Below are positions 43,901 through 54,831 of a stretch of 64,000 bases of DNA, in pieces. Source of the stretch: Campanula takesimana (lineage: Eukaryota; Streptophyta; Magnoliopsida; Asterales; Campanulaceae). The notes under the pieces are model-generated. The model did not search any database. It was not told the DNA's origin and saw nothing but the letters and a program-made list of their open reading frames with translations. Position numbers and translations under genes: made by a program. Numbering within the stretch: the first letter of the stretch is position 1; every line of letters starts with the position of its first letter. The stretch covers positions 62,001-126,000 of the forward strand of contig JAOWBW010001449.1 of assembly GCA_026119855.1 (NCBI GenBank). The letters are read 5' to 3'.

Positions 43901-46034
43901 GACATTGAGGAAACTATTGATATAAAGAAGCCAGAAATGGTGACTGATTTATTTAAGAAATCCATTTATGGGCTTAAGCTAACTTCTCGTTAATGGTACT
44001 TTAAAACTTAATCAAGTTATTCTTTCATTTGGTTTTGAAACGAATCTTGGTGAAGATTATGTATACCATAAGTTCAGTGGGAGTAGATTTATAATTTTGG
44101 TCTTATTGTGGATGATATTTTGCTTGCAAGTAATGATATGAACCTTCTTAAGGAAACTAAGAAATTTCTTATTTGAAATGAAAGATCTTGGTAAGGCATC
44201 TTTGTATTAGGAATCTGAAATCACCGTGATCGCTCACGAGGTGTTTTAGGATTATCACAAAAGGCCCATATGGAAAATGTATTACAAAATTTTAGCATGC
44301 AAATCTGTGAACCACATGACACCCCTAATTTTAAAGGAGACATATTTTAGTCTCAAACAGTGTTCTAAAAGTAATTTTGAATCCAAGTATATGGAAAAGA
44401 TCAATTTTGCATCAGCAGTAGGGAGCTTAATGTATGCGTGAATCTTATATTTATTGTTGGGATGCTTGGTCAGTACCAAAGCAAACCGGAAGAGAACATT
44501 AGGTAGCAGCCAAAAGAATGGTAAAGATATTTACAAAACACTAAAGAACTACTTGCCTACATTTGAAGTCGGATCATCTTGAGATCATTAGGTATTCCAA
44601 CATTAGTTAAATTATATGGCTGCATAAGTTTATTAAAGGGACTGCGAATTGTCAACAAGTGTCGAAAGACCGCTTAAGTTTTAAAGTGACAATCAGACGG
44701 TAGTCTTATAACAAACAAGAGTTAAAGAAAGTCTAAGCATATAGACATTAAGTTTTTTGTTGTGAAGGAAAATGAACAAAGAAATGCAACTTATAGAAAC
44801 AAACTCCATTTTAAAGGATCCATTTGTAAAAGCGTTATCATCTTCAGTGTTTCACGAGCATGTTGCTCATATGGGTGTAACAAACTTTTGATAACATTTA
44901 GTATAGTGGGAGTTTGTGTTGTTCTTTCATTAATTGTTCTATTATTTAAAGTTTTGATCTCATTTGGTTAAGTTGGACTAGTTGGAAGAATATGGATTTA
45001 TTCATTATGTTCCATGCTACACATCTACACTTTTGATCTATGTCATTTAGTTGGATTTGTATACGTGATTACTGTGGGTTTAGTTGCGAATCAATTACAA
45101 CGACTGCCCCTTTAGTCTTTATACTTGGATGACTAATGGACGAGATTGTTATAAATGACAATAAAGTGCGCACATTTGGGTTGTCATTTGTACTATATTT
45201 ATGTTTTAAAGGAAAGACTTGTTTTGCAACCTAAGTGGGAGATTGTAAGATCATGGCTTGCAACACAAGTCATTTAGTGAATTTCATACATAAAATCATA
45301 AGTATAATGTTAATATAAAGTGTAGTCAATAATAAAATGTGTAGAATTCCTGAAATGTAATTTATCAATTTATGATGGGCAAAATGGTAAATTAACATTG
45401 CTAAAGCTTGAAAGGGTGTGGTCCCTAAATGAAGTGTCACCATGTTTACTATTTAAAGGCCTCTCCATCAAGCCTAAAACATACTTCATTCTTACTTTCT
45501 CTCATCTAAATTACTTCATAATGTTGGAAGACTTTTGAGAGATTAAGAGACACTTATCATTTAGAAGAACACTTCTCCCTACTTGTTCTTCATTTCTCCC
45601 TACAACATTCATAATGGATTCAACAGGTATTATCTCGCTTCCGCCTTCATCTTCTTCCTCAATCTTATTCTGAATATGAGTATGGCATTCAGGGATCATA
45701 AATTGTTCCAACAGTTAAGCCATAGATACTGCATCAATTCTCAATATTATTGCCAAAACAAAGGCCCTTGTCATTTCACATCATGAGGCAATAAATGGAA
45801 CACTGAAGAGCTGTCCAAGGGTTCAAAATCATCTATAGATACATAAATCCACTCCAAGACGAGAAATCAAACTAAAACCTTTATTACATGAGAACTTCAT
45901 ACTTGTGAGTTGTGACCCTATAATTTGGTTAGTTACTTGCACATGGACAACCTAAAACCCCACCCCCACCAGCGATTAAAATCATACTAACATGTTATAT
46001 AGATCACCTTCCAATATGTGTGAGTGTAATACTG

Positions 46035-46088
<54 letters not shown>

Positions 46089-48187
46089 TGTGTGTGTGTG
46101 TGTGTGTATTGATGAATGTCTAAGGCTTTCTTATTTGATCTGCCATCAGATTTTACCTCGCAAATGATCATTGAACTGCCTGAATATTCAGCCAAAGCGG
46201 CCTTCTTGGGTCTATACATTATTTAGAACAGACTCCAAGGTAAATCTCATAAAGGGGAGCCTTGGTACACCGGTTAAGGTGTTGCCGTGTGACCTGGAGG
46301 TCACGGGTTCAAGTCCTGGAAGCAGCCTCTTGCAATGCAAGGTAAGGTTTGCCTACATTTCACCCTTGTGGTGGGGACCCTTCCCCGGACCCTCGCTATG
46401 CGGGGATGCCTTGTGCACCGGGCTGCCATTTTTTTACTCCAAGGTAAATCTCATATGATCAACCACATTGGTAAATGCGGGTTTGCTACAAAAAATCCCT
46501 TTTTTTCCAGCTTCCATGGAGTGGAAAACCTATTTCAGGCCTCTCCACCCTCTATATAAGTTTCACATTCTCACAATTAAAACATCAAGTAATACTTCCA
46601 CTCTAGTATAAAGTTACCAAAACCTGTACTGAATGAGAAAAGTGGAACTAAGTGAAACAGGAAAAAAAAATTAAATGCCATGCAAACCAGATATTGCAGT
46701 CCCTTCAAGTCTTAAGTTTTATCAGCAGTGCATTCCACAAAATATTAACTTTTTCAATGCCAAGGGCCACAAATTGGGGAGTAATTTTGCACGTATTTCT
46801 TTTCTTAATAACCATTATGTGAACTTAATGAAGTGTATTATGGAGCAAAATGGTTTCCATGGAACTTTTTTATTTAAATTCTGTTTAAGATACAAATCTA
46901 TTGATAATATGTTAGGATGTATCAGAATACCGAAAGTCAAAACTCCATAACATAATTACCTTGATTCATTCCAATATGCAGCCACTTCAAACTTTGGCAA
47001 CACAAGAGTTGCGTTCAGCAAACGGGCAATGCCAACCCCATCACATAACTGAAATTATAAACATACAAACTCATCATCTGCAACAGATTTCAATATAAAC
47101 TGCTACATTAACCAAGAAAAAAAATGTCATGAAAATGTGCAAAATCCTTACATCTCTCCTCATTTGATTAAGTCCACCATAACAATCCACGCGGATATAC
47201 CCATTACTCTCTGCCGGAAGAGCTGCAGCATTTCAACAAAAAACCAAATGCATTGTCTGCACTGAAAGCCAGTCAAGTTTGACTATGAAGTATCAAAAAG
47301 TACAAAGCCGATTCCTAGATTTGAATGTTTTCGCAGCGTCAAAACAATTACCCCAACATTACTATTATCCCCACTGTTTAATACCATAAATAAAACACAA
47401 AAGCTTCCTCACTCCATAATTTTGTCACAAGGTAGTATGCCATTTAATAGACACCCTGGAAAGAGACTTGAGAGACAGGAGTGCGAGTAGTATTCGATTT
47501 TCTCTTTCGTAAGTGGATCAGGATGAGGTTCACTTAACTCACTGAAAGCAGAAATTAAATTGTTTCAATTCTGATGCAAGCACTCATTCTTGAGTTAATG
47601 AGCTTCCAAGTCAGCAATCACTAAAACAGTTTCTTTATATTCCCCTCTAACCTTTATTTAGACTCTACTTGTAATTTAAATTTGGAGCAAATCGCTTTGA
47701 TTACGCATAGCTTGAAAACAATAATGTTGGTATCCTATTGATTTCCAACGTCTTTCAGAACAAAGAGTAGTATAACAACTTCAAATCAATTATTCGTTCC
47801 AAATCTATGAGAGCAGTGAATTATTAACTTAAAGAAAATTACAACTGACCGGTGAGATGTCCGTGAAGCCACCACTTGCAGGGTCTCCATTCCCAGATCC
47901 TTCTAACACTCCATATCTCCGAATGTTCACTGTAATAATCGAATTCCCCCAAACAACAAGTAATTGAAGTGTAGCATTTTACAAACAGGAAGAATTTTGA
48001 TGAACGAATCAAACAGAGAGAAAGATAAGCACAGAAGACAAGATACTTACATAGATGGAAGAACAGAGATCGGAGATTGGTAGAGCGACGGTGAAGAGGA
48101 GAGAGAGATGACTAGGAACAACACAGACAAAGTGAGAACCGCAGTACTGATTAATGGTTTCTTCAAAAATAGTGATGATGATATCAT
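37912..48187 (-). CDS. Plant O-fucosyltransferase family protein
   Basis: Inferred exons, 5' to 3': 48051-48187, 47850-47929, 47152-47222, 46960-47048, 38825-39046, 37912-38644. GT-AG junctions, 1332 nt, 443 aa, in frame throughout. The family is predicted to act in the Golgi/ER as GDP-fucose-dependent transferases; substrate unknown for this member. A signal-anchor helix is at about residues 15-33 (TAVLTLSVLFLVISL). Conserved segments follow: WRPCKWWLHGHLT, YIRVDCYGGLNQMRRDLCDGV, FADVFDVDYFIQQM, SLHLRFEPDMVAYSQCEY (the substrate-binding HxRFExD signature) and GKCPLTPNE, ending DCFCEFKL. From memory it matches Arabidopsis At1g52630. Intron 4 (39047-46959, 7.9 kb) is greatly enlarged by a 6.1 kb Copia element and a SINE, but splice sites and coding are intact. 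Confidence 0.93.
39378..39430. repeat. Compound (GC)n(CA)n(A)n low-complexity tract
   Basis: GCGCGCGCGCACACACACGC followed by an A21 run, within O-FucT intron 4. Confidence 0.9.
39642..40113 (+). repeat. 5' LTR of the intron-4 Copia element
   Basis: 472-bp direct repeat of 45244-45713, TG...CA ends, next to the primer binding site. Confidence 0.95.
40528..40605. repeat. Repeated CCCGGTCGGG units in the Copia leader
   Basis: Four units in about 78 bp: three of CCCGGTCGGGTxTTAT type and one CCCGGTCGCGC. GC-rich and near-palindromic, located 400-500 bp downstream of the 5' LTR in untranslated leader. Confidence 0.85.
41173..44880 (+). pseudogene. Decayed Copia gag-pol
   Basis: Recognisable fragments in order: gag start with VPMLNGTNFK (41173 on), a piece with PPNMKFDYPKYHAW (about 41800), a GAG-pre-integrase/integrase remnant with HSDICGPF-like sequence near 42515, a reverse transcriptase patch (43745-43993: YDLKFHQMDIKTSFLNGDIE, then KSIYGLK), the catalytic LVDDILLASND-like region near 44105-44135, and an RNase H tail with FHEHVAHMGV near 44850. 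Stop codons and shifts occur throughout every domain. It cannot encode any working protein. Confidence 0.85.
45244..45713 (+). repeat. 3' LTR of the intron-4 Copia element
   Basis: 470 bp, three substitutions and one 2-bp deletion relative to the 5' LTR, followed by GTTAA. Confidence 0.95.
46037..46107. repeat. Compound (TA)n(GA)n(GT)n microsatellite
   Basis: Three dinucleotide runs back to back in O-FucT intron 4. Confidence 0.95.
46252..46435 (+). mobile_element. Au-type tRNA-derived SINE in O-FucT intron 4
   Basis: A 184-bp unit flanked by a perfect 20-bp target duplication (ACTCCAAGGTAAATCTCATA; 46232-46251 and 46436-46455). It starts with a tRNA-like head containing a Pol III A-box region (TGGTACACCGGTTAAGG) and B box (GGGTTCAAGTCC), and continues with the Au SINE body (CCCTTCCCCGGACCCT, TGCACCGGGCTGCC), ending in a T7 run rather than poly(A), as Au elements do. 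Antisense to the host gene and well preserved, so probably a fairly recent insertion. Confidence 0.93.
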
Positions 48188-48471
48188 TTCATGTAAAAGG
48201 TGAGGTTAGGGTTCTATAGATCCGATTTGAAATTAATGGAGCAGTGGGAGAGATCTGTGGCGGATGTATGCGTATCCCGACACCGCACGCCGGTAGATTC
48301 AAAATCCAACCATTTATCACCAACTACTGCTCATGCGCGTTTGGATCGGCTCACGTGTTTATTGTCTATTGCGGTGGATTCAAGTTGGACCGGTTCATTA
48401 CAAATAACTTCACGCAAATTTGAAACAACATTGATAAATTTAACGTCACGCCTTAAAAATAAAATAAATAA

Positions 48472-48474
<3 letters not shown>

Positions 48475-48517
<43 letters not shown>
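48475..48517. repeat. (AT)n microsatellite
   Basis: About 20 AT units just upstream of a hAT element. Confidence 0.95.
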
Positions 48518-48519
<2 letters not shown>

Positions 48520-48569
48520 AATACCTAAAAATCAAATACCTTAAAAAAATTGCATGAATTGATTGCAAC

Positions 48570-49287
48570 TAGACATGCCCACGGTTCACGTTTGAACCGG
48601 ATGAATCGGTAGTTTTAAACCGTTAAAAACCGTGAACCAGGTGAACCGTAAACCGGCAGTTTATGGTTCATAGACGGTTTGGCTTTCAAAACCAGCAGTT
48701 CACACAGTATAAATTCATAAAATTAGAAATAAATTACCATTTGCGTGTGTGATGTCTCATCGCCTTTTTTTCCCTTAATAATTATGTCCCTTAATTATAA
48801 AAGGGTAAGGTTTGTAGTCTCCCTCAATGTAAATTTGCTTAATATTAATAAAATAATTATGTCCCTTAATTATAAAAGGGTAAGGTTTGTAGTCTCCCTC
48901 AATGTAAATTTGCTTAATATTAATAAAATAAAATTATAAGGGCACAACCTTCAAAGGACTAAGGGCATTTGCCTTGGTTACCAGTCTTCAATTAAGCTCG
49001 GGGAAGAAGGTCAGTCCCTTTTTTGTTTTTCAAAATATTTTCGTCCCACTCCACCCCTTAATTCCTTAAAAACATGTAATTCAAAATTTCTTTAATATCT
49101 ATGTGAAATAAAATAATATATGATGTATCATAAAATTAAAATAAAACAAACTTTTGAAAAAAATGCCTAAAAGTGCTAAAACTGTGTTTTTCTTTTGTTT
49201 AAAATATGAACCGTTAAACCGTGAACCGAAAGTTAACGGTTCATAAACGGTTTTGGTTTTTGGCGAACCGTGAACCGCGCAGGTCTA
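48570..49287. mobile_element. Non-autonomous hAT-type element with CGGTTCA / TGAACCG arrays
   Basis: An 8-bp target duplication ATTGCAAC / ATTGCACC (48562-48569, 49288-49295, one mismatch). Inverted termini TAGACATGCCCACGGTTCACG and the complement of CGTGAACCGCGCAGGTCTA. Arms are dense in GTGAACCG, AAACCG and CGGTTCA. The core has a 75-bp tandem duplication (48779-48928) and shares the CTCCCTCAATGTAAATTTGC / CCCCCTCATTGTAAATTTTCC theme with the element at 18364-19021, so the two belong to one family. Confidence 0.92.
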
Positions 49288-49295
49288 ATTGCACC

Positions 49296-50210
49296 CACAA
49301 ATATTTTTTAAAGACCATAAGAATCTTTTCTAAATGATTTTTTTTAAATGTTTACTAAGCTACAATAGAGAAAACTAACTATATACAGTAAAAACTCTGT
49401 AAATTAATAATGTAGGGATCGGAGAAATTTATTAATTTATAGAGTTATTTATTTATCAATAAATTAATAATTATTAATTGTAAACAAGAAAAATAGTTAT
49501 ATTCAATGTATTCTGAAAGGTGTTGCATATTTTCACTAAATTATAATATTTAATTTTTCATTTCTAAGAGTTATTAATTTATTATCGATTTTTGTAATTT
49601 TTTCAACTGGCCCAAGTCGGGATCGGACAAATTTATTATTTTAGAGAGTTTATTAATTTATTGAGTATTAATTTAATGAGTTTCTACTGTAATTTTAAGA
49701 CGGATTATGTTATTAGCTCGTCTCCGTTTTAGAGTTAAAACAAATAAAATAAAAAATGTATTTTTCTGGAGTAAGTCTCATAAAAAAAATATGATTTTAT
49801 AGCGCTTAGGAAAAAAAAATGGGTTTTTAAAATAAATAAATAAATAAACGTTGACATTTTTGTAAATAACTTACACTTGTTTTAAAACAAGCGGTGACAT
49901 TTTTGTTAATCACGCACAGATTTGCATTGTAAATGTCTATGCAAATGTTATGAAGTACTGACCATTCATAACGGTCATTAAAACATTGAAACACATTTAA
50001 TGCTAATGTTATGAAGTACAAGCCATTCATACCAGTCATTAAAACATTGAAACACACTTTTAAATAATCATGTAATCTAAATTAGAAGATGCACACAAAG
50101 CAGAAACTTATAGATCACCATGCTAAGTGAAAATAATCATGTAATCCAAATTAGAAGATGCACACTAAGCAGAAACTTATAGATCACCATGCTAAGTGAA
50201 AATAATAAAC
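49296..50210. other. AT-rich intergenic region with tandem duplications
   Basis: Two pairs of direct repeats: about 60 bp at 49935-49993 and 49998-50054 (ATGTTATGAAGTAC to CATTGAAACACA), and about 75 bp at 50068-50141 and 50142-50203 region (AATTAGAAGATGCACAC to CATGCTAAGTGAAAATAAT). No gene seen apart from the UGT pseudogene end. Confidence 0.7.
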
Positions 50211-51635
50211 TTATAGATCACCATCTATGCTCTGCCTCCTAATATGCTGAACGAACTCTTCCAAGTTCCGACCCGAGGATCCACTTTCCGCAACCGCCTC
50301 TGCCGCCTCTTTCGTCCACATGCAAACGTTTTCCTTTATCTCCGCCACACTTGGACCGCTAGTGGCCTCTATCAAGCACTTCTGAATCTCCTCCCTAGGA
50401 ATTATCTTATTCTCAGCGTCACCTATGCCCATTCTAACCCCAACCTTAAACACATCAACCAAATACTTGGCATTCATCACTTGGTCCCCCCATTGAGGGA
50501 ACGCAACCACTGGAACACCACTCGAGAGTGCCTCCATGGCCGAATTCCAACCACAATGAGTCAAGAAACAAGCCACCTATGGGTGGGCTAAAACTTGGGC
50601 TTGTGGGCTCCATTACACTACCAAAACTCTCCCACCCACTTTCTCCAGGAAACCATCCGCCAAAACATGGGGCTCGAACACAAAATCCCTGGGTGGGTCC
50701 TTCATGACCCATAAAAATGACAAACCCGAGCCCAAAAGCCCATGGGCTATCTCATTGATTTGCTCTTGCTTCAAATGAAGCACGCTACCGAATGAAATGT
50801 AAGAAACTGAAGACGAGCCTTTTGTATCGAGCCACTCGATACAATCATCGGCCTCACAAAAGTCTCCGCTTATTGGGCTAAGGTCAAGATTTGGGTTCAT
50901 GAACAAAGGCCCAATGGGCTTGATCGGACAAAGACTGCTCATGTAGGTTATCTCCTCATCTTCAAGTTCTTGGAATGTCTCCAATAAGATGCAAAAAGAG
51001 TTGGAGAGATTCTTAAACTGGTCTAAAATAGCCCTTTTCAAGGTTGCAAAAGGATCGCGAGTGGTGGTAGGATGCAAAAAGCTGGGGATCTGATCATGCT
51101 TTAACAAGGGCATTTGGGGCAATTGCACATCAATATAAGGTTCAGCGTCACTAGGAAAAGGAACTAATGAATGGTAATAATGAAAATAAGCTGAAAAAGA
51201 AGCACAGGATTGAACCCAAAGCATGGCACAAGGAATGGAGAGGGTGAGGGCAATATCAGAAACCCAAGGTATTAAAGGATTGTTGATGGGGCCGAAACCA
51301 TCTAATTTTTGGTTATGGCTTTTGATTATTTTGGTAATGGCTTCTTTGCCAGCAAGCTCGAGTTGAGACAAGAACAAGCCGAGGTCAAGGCGTTTGGGGT
51401 CGTTTTGGGGCCAACCATCTTCGAAGAACTCAAATCGGATCATTCCATCCCCCACCGGAGTTGGTTCGCCGAAGATGTCGGTGTTTGCTTTCATCATCTG
51501 TATACCGATGGTTTCAGTAGTTGAGAAGGTGACAAGGAGACCCTTTGAAGCTAGTAGATTGCCTAGTCGTAGGAGAGGGTTGACATGGCCTTGGGCTGGG
51601 AAGGAGACCAGAAGGACATGGGCTAGATGCTTCGA
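50211..51635 (-). pseudogene. UGT84-like UDP-glucosyltransferase pseudogene
   Basis: Family members esterify hydroxycinnamic or benzoic acids with glucose from UDP-glucose in the cytosol. One minus frame runs from HVLLVSFPAQGHVNPLLRL (catalytic His region near 51600) through SYISFGSV to the C-terminal PSPG box (WSPQAQVLAHP, then THCGWNSAMEALSSGVPVVA and PQWGDQ) and the natural stop at 50211-50213. It is broken by TAA at 50613-50615 (Val-stop-Trp, normally Gln) and TAG at 50577-50579 (HP-stop-VAC, normally Ser), both inside the PSPG box. No ATG precedes the catalytic region: the expected N-terminus is replaced by a (CT)n-coded LSLSLS stretch. No intron is evident, as usual for UGT84. The assignment to UGT84A rather than another L-clade group is tentative. 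Confidence 0.9.
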
Positions 51636-52507
51636 GAGAGAGAGAGAGATGAGGGTGAATATATCCCTACATCTTGAGAATAGTTATACTCAGACTCTGT
51701 GCTGGTGTGCAGTTGACATCACAAGTCCCAACCAAATAAATTAATTCAATGTATAAAATATTTTCAACTCAATTAATTTACAGGTACTAGTAGGACAATA
51801 GGAAAAGAAGAAACTTATAAGAAAGATGCTAGGAAAGCACATGAAGCTGCTTGAAACAAGGGTAGGCAGGCTAGTTGTTGGCATTCCTAGACGAATAAAT
51901 TAAGAGTAAAAATTCAGGCACAAGATACGTAAGGGAGTAGCAAAAATGTGGGAGCAGCAGTCATCAGTATTACCTCTTTATGACAAAGACTCCAGGCTCA
52001 CTGACCATAGTTATTACCAGTATAAGAACACATATGGGCCTCAAGAACCTTCGCAAATGTATGTGTAGATTCATGTTACAGTACATGTGAGAAGATGAAG
52101 AGGTGCCTGAACAAACACACAGGAAAAAAACACAATGAAACAATAAAATAACTTAACATCAGATAAACTATAAAGGACAGCACTAAATTAAGAAGGAATG
52201 AACAATTGGAGCTCAGTCAGAGATGATTGATCACACATTCTCCTACAGAAAATGGTTCAACTTCTATCTACATTGCCTCTACTTCATGGTGTTATGGGAT
52301 GGGGCGGGGAGTGTACATGAGTAAAACTACTTAAAAGTTGAAGGACTAAAGGACAGAGGAAATAATATGTAAAATGCACAAAACATAGACTAATTGTTAA
52401 CGGTTGTTAATCATCCTTATATTCAAACCTTCTACAATTCATATCACTATTTCCAGAATTTGGGATGAGCGAAAAATAGAAAAGAAACCAAGTGAAATGT
52501 TTTTAGT
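51636..52507. other. Intergenic region, nothing recognised
   Basis: AT-rich, no coding frame of a known family. Separates the UGT pseudogene from the tandem duplication. Confidence 0.5.
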
Positions 52508-52800
52508 ACATCAATCACCAGAAATGCCAAAAGGAGTATAATGGTAAGTTCTCTTACCTTTGTCAGCGGAGGATGGCTGAATTACTGTTCCAAAATACAT
52601 TGTTTTTCACGTAGCTGCGCTTGTTATGCACGTTGGGTGGTCTGGCTGACGGAGGGGAATATGTGCCACTCCTACTTGAGCTGTTTTTGGCTTCTGATTC
52701 CCATCTAATGCCTCAAGTAAGCGCCAAAGCTACCACATGCAGCCACCCCAATCTTTCATTTGCTCTTAATTGGCCTAACAGGAATGTGAGGAACAGAAGA
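52508..52800. repeat. Duplication copy 1, segment C (matches 55353-55644)
   Basis: About 290 bp over 90% identical to 55353-55644, same orientation. It is joined directly to segment A (52801), whereas the matching segment in copy 2 is separated from B by the PPR gene. Confidence 0.9.
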
Positions 52801-53523
52801 ATCTGTCAACCACAGAAATAGAGAGAGAGAGAGAGAAACAGATTTATGTATTTTAAACAAGCGGGTGAAACAAAGTTACTAATTAGAGGGCGGCAAATGA
52901 CAGAATATGTGGCAATGGTACATGTGGTGTGAATGTGGGGGTTGCAATTTCCTACTGAACCTACAAATAGGTGGCCATTTATACATTCAAAAAGATCAAC
53001 TGCCTTACTGAAATCACTTGTGGCACATGCAAATCCAGGTAAGATATGTGTACATCCAGTATAAATAAAGGCTTAAGAAAAAATCTAATATGAATGGTGC
53101 AGTGATCATCACCATGTGTCCTTAGCCACTGCTGTTATGAATCAAAGGGAACGGCTTATGTATAGCCTATAGATTAGTATCAAATGCAGTTTTGTTCCAC
53201 GCCTGAATGACTACATACTTGAATATAACATTCAGTAAATTCAGGAGCTTTCATATAGTATCCTCCTTTTCCTTTTCCTTTTCCAGTTCATGGGCTTACA
53301 TTAGCTATAGTTTTCAAGGAAATCAGCTTCTAATCTCTTTCTTATTTTTAGTGTTTTACTTCAGCCAAGTGTACGGGTCTGTTTGTTCGGGCTGAATGAG
53401 GCTTCTGAATAGCCCAAAAGTGCCTTACATTATGCGAATGTGATTATAAATATGGAAAACATGTGTACAAAGAATAATTTAGGAGTGGTGATTGGTGAAT
53501 CCAGGATTCAAGTCAAATGCATA

Positions 53524-53765
53524 CTCCCTCCATTCCGAAATAAATGTCCTTGCTTTCGATTTTAGTTTGTCTCAAGATAAATGTCCCATTTTATAAAGTA
53601 GGATTATATAGTTTGGTGATCTTCCTAAACCACCGCAATGCCATGGAAGTGCAAAGAGCCGTTTCGTGAGCGAAAATTACTTTACTCGTAGGAATAGATT
53701 TGGGCAATCAAGGAAACATAACATAAAGCTTAGTCTTGTCCGACATTTTTCTTGGACGGATGGAG
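53524..53765. mobile_element. Stowaway-like MITE shared by both duplication copies (copy 1)
   Basis: CTCCCTCCATTCCGAAATAA at the left, TTTTCTTGGACGGATGGAG at the right, TA on both sides. Orthologous copy at 59443-59684, so it predates the duplication. Confidence 0.8.
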
Positions 53766-54049
53766 TAAAATATATGCATAAAGATGCATGATAATATATA
53801 AGTGGTGAATCCAGAAGCTGAATCAAGTATTGCAGATAAACATGGATGCAATTCACCACTAACGCCCATATAACTAAAAGTCATAACTAATCAGCCCAAA
53901 TCATCCTCCTTCCAACTAATTTTTTTATATATTTGTTCATTAAATGACAAATCGTTAAGAGACACAAAGAGAACTGGTAAACTGACTGAGATAAGAGGGA
54001 GGAGACAAAAATTTGGGTTTACTTGACTGGATTGTCTGCTTGGACTTAC

Positions 54050-54263
54050 CTTGGCTTTCTGGACAGGTCTTCCCCTATTTTATCCCTTCATATCCACAGT
54101 GGATGTCATTATTTCTGGATGTTTGAAACGAAAAATAAAATTAACTTTTAAAACCATGTTGCTTAGATAAAATTGAGATCTTCGAGAAATAGAAACTCAC
54201 TTTTCTCAACAGCAAATCCATTGTTCTTTAGGATTTCAGCAATGGTGACAACTGTTGCAATTG
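54050..54263 (-). pseudogene. Alba gene fragment (exons 3 and 4 only)
   Basis: Duplicate of exons 3 (54201-54263) and 4 (54050-54114) of the Alba gene at 58566-63375, with their splice sites and the intervening intron. Exon 4 has a TAA where the intact gene has GAA (after MDMKG). Exons 1, 2 and 5 are absent. It arose as part of the segmental duplication and is non-coding. Confidence 0.92.
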
Positions 54264-54571
54264 CTGCAGTAGGATAATAAAAATGGAATAATCAACACTC
54301 GAGTACGTAAGATAGCAATGCAATAAACTCGCTAAGCCCATACTTTGAGTGGTTGGATACATCACTTATAACATGAACGCAAACTCGTCATGCAACAAAC
54401 AACTACACAAATGAAATCAAGCTGAACAGCCTGTCCCCTTCCCCTCCAAGCCCCTAGCAAAAAGTTCAACCTTAGATTCAGAACTTCTCCGATAACCACC
54501 ACTGGCAACAACATTTAGAATGAAATTTGAAACTGATGCTTTTTGATGTATTCAAAATTACTGAGTATGTA

Positions 54572-54831
54572 CTCCCCTTGTCCCTAAATGAATGTCCAAA
54601 TTTCATTTTAAGGGACATCTAAAAATCTCTGCGTTTTATACAATTTAGTGGCAAAAATTTGTATATAATCATGTAATCCTCTTTCCAAACACTTAGTTTT
54701 GCAAGTATAAAGCGACTAGTGAAAAAAAAAATTGGTAAAAAACATCTAAGGACGAAGTTTTTTCCAAAAAAGCCATTCATTTTGGAACAAAAATATCTTA
54801 AAAACGGACATTCATTTAGGGACAGAGGGAG
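54572..54831. mobile_element. Stowaway-like MITE shared by both duplication copies (copy 1, AATGAATGTC subfamily)
   Basis: CTCCCCTTGTCCCTAAATGA and TCATTTAGGGACAGAGGGAG termini, TA duplicated at 54570-54571 and 54832-54833. Matches 60752-61009. Confidence 0.85.

Larger units (their letters stand above)
39642..45713 (+). mobile_element. Copia LTR retrotransposon in O-FucT intron 4 (young LTRs, decayed interior)
   Basis: LTRs 39642-40113 (472 bp) and 45244-45713 (470 bp) start TGTAAGATC and end TCCAACA. The perfect target duplication is GTTAA (39637-39641, 45714-45718). The primer site is TGGTATCAGAGC (40116-40127) and the purine tract AAGTGGGAGA precedes the 3' LTR. By my alignment the LTRs differ at only 3 bases plus one 2-bp indel. 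The element lies antisense to the host gene. Near the left LTR are repeated CCCGGTCGGGT units (40528-40605). The coding region is riddled with stops and frameshifts despite the young LTRs. Confidence 0.95.

Noticed and set aside
46252..46330. tRNA-like sequence with A and B boxes
   Set aside because: It is the head of an Au SINE with a 20-bp target duplication and SINE body, not a tRNA gene.
46171..46559. Two overlapping frames of 74-95 codons
   Set aside because: They run through the SINE and O-FucT intron and match nothing.
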